Of a stretch of DNA of 64,000 nucleotides, positions 61,319 to 64,000 are shown piece by piece. The translations under genes and the position numbers were made by a program. The stretch comes from Nocardioides sp. NBC_00368. Its GTDB lineage: Bacteria > Actinomycetota > Actinomycetes > Propionibacteriales > Nocardioidaceae. The DNA lies in contig NZ_CP107970.1 of assembly GCF_036090055.1 (NCBI RefSeq), positions 3,536,501 to 3,600,500 on the forward strand, read 5' to 3'. The first letter of the stretch is position 1. The number at the start of each line of letters is the position of its first letter. The notes under the pieces are model-generated. The model saw nothing but the letters and a program-made list of their open reading frames with translations, did not search any database and had not been told where the DNA came from.

Positions 61319-62322
61319 ACGACCGCGTCCGGCTCCTACAGGTCTCGGTGATTGTCGGCGCGAGTCTCGTTGTGCTTGCCTTCGGGATCCTGGTCACGCT
61401 GCCCAAGCCAGTGGTCGGCATTCCCGAGCCGTCGGTGGTGGTGCGCACCGGGATCCCGCTGCTCCGCTGGATCGCCAACGTGTGCGCGATCGGAGCCGTG
61501 GGCTCCGTGTTGGTGCTGGTACTTCTGGGTGAGGCTGGTCGTGACCGTGCTCCTGCCCTGGCGCGGCGTACGTCAACGGCGGCAGCGTGGACCGCAGCGG
61601 TCTGGGCGGTCGCGGCGCTGCTTGGTCTCTGGTTCAACGCGGCGGAGATCTCGCTCCGCCAGCTACGGCTGCCGGTCGGCGGCGTGCTCGGCTACGGCGG
61701 AAACGTCAGCCTGGGTCTCGCACTGCTGATCAGCGTCGGGTCGGCAGGAGCGTTGACCGCCTATTCGGTTGCCCGCCTGCGGCGGCCGTCGCTGCCGCCG
61801 GACGTGGGCTTTCTGATCGCACTTTCGGGCCTCACGGCCGTGTCGATGAGCGGGCATCCTTCGCAGGGTGAGCCGGCGTTGCTGCTGATGACGGCCAGCG
61901 CCTTCCACGTGACCGGAGCGGCACTCTGGGTGGGCGGACTGGCGATCACCGCTCTGATCGTCGGCGCCGACCGGCGGTCGCTGGCCATCGTTCTACCCCG
62001 GTTCTCGAGGGTCGCCGAGGCGAGCTTCGTGCTGGTGGGGATCAGCGGCCTGTTGTTGGCCACGACCCGGCTGACCGGCGACGTGACGCCGTCCCTCGGA
62101 GAGGCGGTCGACGCATTGACACAGACCGGTGCCGGCTGGCTGGTCATGGGCAAGCTCGCCTGTATGGCCCTGCTGGGCTGCTCAGGGGCGTACATCCGTA
62201 CTGCCGTCGTCGACCGCGTGGCGCGCCAGCAGCCCACGCCACTGACCGTGTGGGCCGGACTCGAGCTCGCCGTGATGGCGGTGGCGGTCTCGCTGGCCAC
62301 GGCGCTCGGGCGTCCGCTCTGA
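61315..62322 (+). CDS. copD: CopD-family copper resistance/uptake membrane protein
   Basis: A 335-residue polytopic protein with about eight to nine membrane helices. Polar motifs MSGHPSQGEP and SAFHVTGAALWVGGLAI, with conserved His, are characteristic of the CopD domain that moves copper across the membrane with CopC. The ATG overlaps the copC stop (ATGA). It converges on the PepSY gene; a short ccctt/aaggg hairpin at 62334-62346 may separate them. Confidence 0.88.
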   Translation: MNDRVRLLQVSVIVGASLVVLAFGILVTLPKPVVGIPEPSVVVRTGIPLLRWIANVCAIGAVGSVLVLVLLGEAGRDRAPALARRTSTAAAWTAAVWAVAALLGLWFNAAEISLRQLRLPVGGVLGYGGNVSLGLALLISVGSAGALTAYSVARLRRPSLPPDVGFLIALSGLTAVSMSGHPSQGEPALLLMTASAFHVTGAALWVGGLAITALIVGADRRSLAIVLPRFSRVAEASFVLVGISGLLLATTRLTGDVTPSLGEAVDALTQTGAGWLVMGKLACMALLGCSGAYIRTAVVDRVARQQPTPLTVWAGLELAVMAVAVSLATALGRPL

Positions 62323-62389
62323 TGTGCGATGACCCCTTGTCAAGGGCAGGGTGACACGCCGCCGAGGCTTTGACGGCTTCGCTGGCGCC

Positions 62390-63778
62390 TCACGCAGCGC
62401 CCACGCGGGCACGGCGCCGCCTCAGCGCACCCACGGTGCCGTCGAGGACGACGAAGGCGACGAGGGTGACGCCGAAGACCGGCATCGCCCAGCCCAGAGC
62501 ACCGGCCGCGAGAATCACCAGGACCAGCATCGGCACCGACAGGGTGCGCCACACCGGCGCCGGGAGGGTACGCCCGGACCGACTGGGGCGACGCTGCCAC
62601 CACATCCGATACCCCAGGCCCAGGAGCACGAGCGACCCCACGGCCAGCAGGGCCAGCGCAAGCTGGTTGGCCAGCCCGAACAGGGTGCCGCCGTGGGCAG
62701 CGATACCGATGCTGGTGAGCTTGGCCATCAGCGGGTAGTCCTCCCAGCCCAGGCGGGCAGTGACCTGCTCGGTGTAGGGATCGATGACGACGGAGGTCTT
62801 GCGGATCGGCAGCCCGTCGGAGGACTCCTTGACGACGAAGGGCTCTTCGGCGGTGTGCGGCGGGACGAGCGTGAGCTCACCCTGCAGACCTTCCGACCTG
62901 GCCACCTCGACAGCACGGTCGAAACCGATCGGCTCGGCACCGTCCGCGGGCGTCACCTCCGGCATGGAGAGCCAGGGGGTCTTGCCGTTGAGGGCCGTGA
63001 TCGCGGCGTCGACGCGGCCACCGGCGTAGTTCGACCAGGTCAGGCCGGTGATGCTGATGCCGAGCAGTCCGACCGCCAGCCAGAGACCCAGGACCCCGTG
63101 CCAGGACCGATCGCGTCCACGTCCCCTCGCGGTGAAGGACGGCACCAGCACGGTCCGCAGCGATCGGCCACGGGCGCGTCTGCCGAGCCACAGCACCAGG
63201 CCACCGAGCACGATGAAGGGCAGCCAGCTGGCAACGAACTCGGAGTAGAGCCGACCGACGTCACCCAGGTGCAGGTTGCCGTGGAACTCGCGCAGCCACA
63301 CCTGCGCCGGTGGCCGGTTGTCCACGGTGACCAGTTCCCCGTTGACGCCACCGGTGTACGGATCGACGTACACGGTCAGCGACTCCGAGGAGAAGTCGCT
63401 CCCGGTCTCGTTCAGGCCTTCGATGCCCCCGAGCACCACCTCGGTGGTTCGGTCGGGTTCGTCCGCCGGAACGACCGACGTGACGTACGCGTCAGGATGG
63501 ACGGCGAGGGCGGCCTCGACCTGCTCCGACAGCGGTCGCGGGCTTCCGGTCTGCGCCTCGACATACAGTTTGTCGCCGTACAGCACATCGTTGATCTGGG
63601 GGCTGAAGGCATAGGCCAGGCCGGTCAACGCCAACACCGCGAGGAACGGCGCGACCAGAAGGCCCGCCGTGAAGTGCACACGTCGAGCGAGCAACCACAG
63701 CAGGGCGCCGGAACGCTTTCGATCGGGCGTGCCGACACCAGCCCGAGGCGGTGAGGGTTCGGCGGGGATCGTGGTCAT
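62390..63778 (-). CDS. PepSY-associated TM-helix membrane protein
   Basis: A 462-residue protein with four main membrane helices: HFTAGLLVAPFLAVLALTGL at the start, two central and further C-terminal ones. Two PepSY-like extracytoplasmic regions lie between. Motifs such as REFHGNLHLGDVGR and HGVLGLWLAVGLLGISITGL, with conserved His, are typical of the family linked to iron-siderophore reduction or metal uptake. I chose the ATG at 63778, which overlaps the stop of a 30-codon small gene by four bases (ATGA). Confidence 0.88.
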   Translation of the reverse strand: MTTIPAEPSPPRAGVGTPDRKRSGALLWLLARRVHFTAGLLVAPFLAVLALTGLAYAFSPQINDVLYGDKLYVEAQTGSPRPLSEQVEAALAVHPDAYVTSVVPADEPDRTTEVVLGGIEGLNETGSDFSSESLTVYVDPYTGGVNGELVTVDNRPPAQVWLREFHGNLHLGDVGRLYSEFVASWLPFIVLGGLVLWLGRRARGRSLRTVLVPSFTARGRGRDRSWHGVLGLWLAVGLLGISITGLTWSNYAGGRVDAAITALNGKTPWLSMPEVTPADGAEPIGFDRAVEVARSEGLQGELTLVPPHTAEEPFVVKESSDGLPIRKTSVVIDPYTEQVTARLGWEDYPLMAKLTSIGIAAHGGTLFGLANQLALALLAVGSLVLLGLGYRMWWQRRPSRSGRTLPAPVWRTLSVPMLVLVILAAGALGWAMPVFGVTLVAFVVLDGTVGALRRRRARVGAA

Positions 63779-63867
63779 GCCAGCTCCCGCTTGCACGCCG
63801 CGCCGGCGCCGACCACCCGGATCTTCCTTCCGGCGCCGTCCTGGTGAACGTAGGTAAGACTGGGCAT
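63775..63867 (-). CDS. Small 30-residue protein coupled to the PepSY gene
   Basis: MPSLTYVHQDGAGRKIRVVG is followed by ten more residues that include one Cys. The evidence that it is real is contextual. An excellent Shine-Dalgarno (aggagagg) sits two bases before the ATG, and its TGA overlaps the PepSY start in an ATGA junction. The PepSY gene itself lacks another ribosome site, so translation of this peptide would feed it. It may be a leader peptide or a small partner. I recognise no family. Confidence 0.6.
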   Translation of the reverse strand: MPSLTYVHQDGAGRKIRVVGAGAACKRELA

Positions 63868-63912
63868 GGCCTCTCCTTCTTTACTTTTCACCTCCCTCCA
63901 CCCCATTGGTTG

Positions 63913-63946
63913 TGGATGTTTCAGAGGCTTGTTTTGGATGTTTCAG
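63913..63946. repeat. Two 12-base direct repeats, 22 bases apart, upstream of the small gene
   Basis: TGGATGTTTCAG at 63913-63924 and 63935-63946, in phase on the helix, with similar flanks (ttgtggatgtttcagaggc and tttggatgtttcagggc). They lie 46-80 bases before the 30-residue gene, in an AT-rich promoter patch. They look like a pair of activator- or repressor-binding sites, perhaps metal-responsive given the neighbours. Confidence 0.55.
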
Positions 63947-64000
63947 GGCTTCACAGAAGCGCTATTCGGGGTCAGATAGCCAGTAGGCCGACCAGGTATG

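Overview
The window is one contiguous stretch of a very GC-rich chromosome (roughly 70% G+C by eye) with actinobacterial gene content: an RpfB-type resuscitation factor, an actinobacterial-type Pmt O-mannosyltransferase, a nickel superoxide dismutase, GluABCD-type uptake genes, and genes frequently coupled by 4-base GTGA/ATGA overlaps. The mix resembles Nocardioides or a close relative (family Nocardioidaceae). That placement is inferred from gene content and was not tested. I saw no rRNA, tRNA, CRISPR array, insertion sequence, prophage or plasmid origin.

Layout. 1-5.8 kb (mostly minus) is tRNA-modification territory: a PPOX-family flavoprotein, an AraC-type regulator and miaA, then miaB. 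Between miaA and miaB sit three accessory genes: a small MT0933-like protein, a Gly/Ser/Tyr/Gln/Glu low-complexity protein and a secreted M43 zinc protease. 5.9-9.3 kb is a glutamate-type ABC importer (ATPase, lipoprotein, two permeases). 9.4-12.1 kb holds a hotdog-fold protein, a CsoR-family regulator without the usual copper ligands, and a divergent MarR / trans-aconitate methyltransferase / VOC unit. 12.2-16.4 kb has an ABC-F ATPase, a tandem double-TetR protein and an IclR regulator. 16.5-24 kb is housekeeping (ispE, rsmA, rpfB, tatD, rsmI), interrupted by a secreted M6 protease. 24.1-30 kb has pmt, nagA, a DUF3054 protein and an ECF-type cobalt/nickel importer.

30.1-38.5 kb carries a thiolase plus 3-oxoacid CoA-transferase operon, a secreted CocE-type hydrolase, a MarR/MFS pair, a thioredoxin-type glutathione peroxidase and a YdjM-like membrane protein. 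38.5-42.3 kb encodes a membrane Ser/Thr kinase and, beside it, a paralogous pseudokinase from which almost all of the kinase N-lobe is missing. Both have the same NIT-like extracellular sensor region. 42.4-47.7 kb is a Fis/AcoR-type activator divergent from an amidohydrolase / DUF59 / Zn-alcohol dehydrogenase / DUF1097 / ABM operon. The amidohydrolase, dehydrogenase and activator look like the accessory part of propane monooxygenase (prm/mim) clusters, but no monooxygenase genes are present.

47.7-51.3 kb holds two membrane/unknown proteins and a NarL-type two-component system. 51.4-57.7 kb is an aromatic meta-cleavage operon (hydrolase, extradiol dioxygenase, FAD monooxygenase, two amidohydrolases, one with a Tat-like signal) facing a TetR repressor across palindromic operators. 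57.8-60.1 kb has TerC, a flavin reductase and Ni-SOD. 60.7-63.9 kb has copper genes copC-copD facing a PepSY membrane protein that is coupled to a 30-residue small gene.

The strongest candidates for something undescribed are the kinase/pseudokinase sensor pair, the monooxygenase-free prm-like cluster with its paired operators, the low-complexity protein, the ligand-less CsoR and the 30-residue gene. Functions are assigned from recognisable motifs and remembered family architecture only; no database search was run.
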